Shown here piece by piece: positions 24,053 through 24,366 of a stretch of 24,366 nucleotides of DNA; positions within the stretch are counted from its first letter, which is position 1; each line of letters begins with the position of its first letter. Source of the DNA: Gammaproteobacteria bacterium (GTDB lineage Bacteria; Pseudomonadota; Gammaproteobacteria; Steroidobacterales; Steroidobacteraceae); NCBI GenBank assembly GCA_028293725.1, contig JAQGOE010000238.1:1-24366 (forward strand), in the 5' to 3' direction. Position numbers and translations under genes: made by a program. Below the pieces are notes generated by a model, which was not told the origin of the DNA, searched no databases, and saw nothing but the letters and a program-made list of their open reading frames with translations.

Positions 24053-24366
24053 TCACCTGAAAAAACCGTCGAGGAAAGCTGCGGCTTCGTCCGAGATGCC
24101 GACGATCTTGTTTGTTGCCTGGCGGTAGAATTTGTAATTGAGCTCGGTGCCTGGTTGACCGTCCTTCCAGTGGGTCAGGTGTTTGAGTTCGCTGCGTCCC
24201 AGGGGCCGCTTCGCGAGCGCGTTGCGTTTGATGGTGACACTTACGCGCGGTGTTTGACGAGCGACGCCTCGCTTCCTGGCGATTGCTTCGGAAGAAGTGA
24301 CTATGCCGCGTGCGAGGAGGCCATGTCCGCCTTCGTTCTCGCTCGCGAACACGAAAATAGTGTCAC
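24053..24366 (-). CDS. C-terminal part of a protein of unknown family, cut by the window edge
   Basis: The reading frame is open to the window end (it begins ...DTIFVFASENEGGHGLLARG), so only the last 104 residues are seen. A GTG at 24352 is in frame but interrupts a continuous conserved-looking segment and is probably not the start. The visible part has an IFVFASENEGGHGLLARGIV strand pattern, a basic middle (VSVTIKRNALAKRPLGRSEL), then HWKDGQPGTELNYKFYRQAT and a closing helix (DEAAAFLDGFF). It vaguely recalls EVE/PUA-like domains, but I cannot assign it. It is convergent with the small membrane ORF. Confidence 0.65.
   Translation of the reverse strand, partial: DTIFVFASENEGGHGLLARGIVTSSEAIARKRGVARQTPRVSVTIKRNALAKRPLGRSELKHLTHWKDGQPGTELNYKFYRQATNKIVGISDEAAAFLDGFFR

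Overview
The window looks like chromosomal DNA from a GC-rich gammaproteobacterium. The order tig-clpP-clpX-lon, an AroG-type DAHP synthase very close to the E. coli enzyme, and a DUF1345/SapC/quinoprotein accessory set would suit a Steroidobacter- or Nevskiales-like lineage. That placement is inference: no rRNA or species marker is present. No insertion sequence, prophage or CRISPR array was seen, and no gene-free stretch exceeds 300 bases.

Layout. At 127-4728 lies a giant CheB/CheR/PAS/histidine kinase/receiver hybrid. Its end overlaps a convergent LACTB2-like metallo-beta-lactamase-fold gene (4691-5587, minus). A yeast-type cytosine deaminase (5627-6082) diverges from that and converges on the DAHP synthase gene aroG (6120-7214, minus). 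Next come a periplasmic quinohemoprotein (7453-9282, minus), then plus-strand genes for a DUF1345 membrane protein, a SapC-family protein, a CHAD protein and an ABC exporter (9308-13611). A PIG-L deacetylase (minus), a secreted protein of unknown function (plus), and a minus-strand pair made of an XRE regulator and a membrane HisKA-only protein follow. A small plus-strand gene diverges from the pair. The right third is the protein-quality-control block: tRNA-Leu(UAG), tig, clpP, clpX, lon, tRNA-Val(UAC). It ends in a decayed DUF433/DUF5615 toxin-antitoxin remnant trapped between the intact tRNA-Val and a degenerate tRNA-Val copy, then a tiny membrane ORF and a gene cut by the window edge.

The most striking element is the leader of aroG. 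A 27-codon leader peptide (7301-7384, minus) carries three Phe, three Tyr and one Trp codon. It is followed by a complete set of mutually exclusive stems and an intrinsic terminator about 40 bases before the gene. This is a textbook ribosome-mediated attenuator, apparently sensing all three aromatic amino acids, on the first enzyme of their shared pathway.

How the genes work together: tig, clpP, clpX and lon form a folding and ATP-dependent proteolysis island. tig and clpP are 2 bases apart; clpX and lon each have their own candidate promoter, that of lon resembling a heat-shock (sigma-32) promoter. The XRE and HisKA-only genes are 3 bases apart and probably act together. The remaining genes look like independent transcription units.
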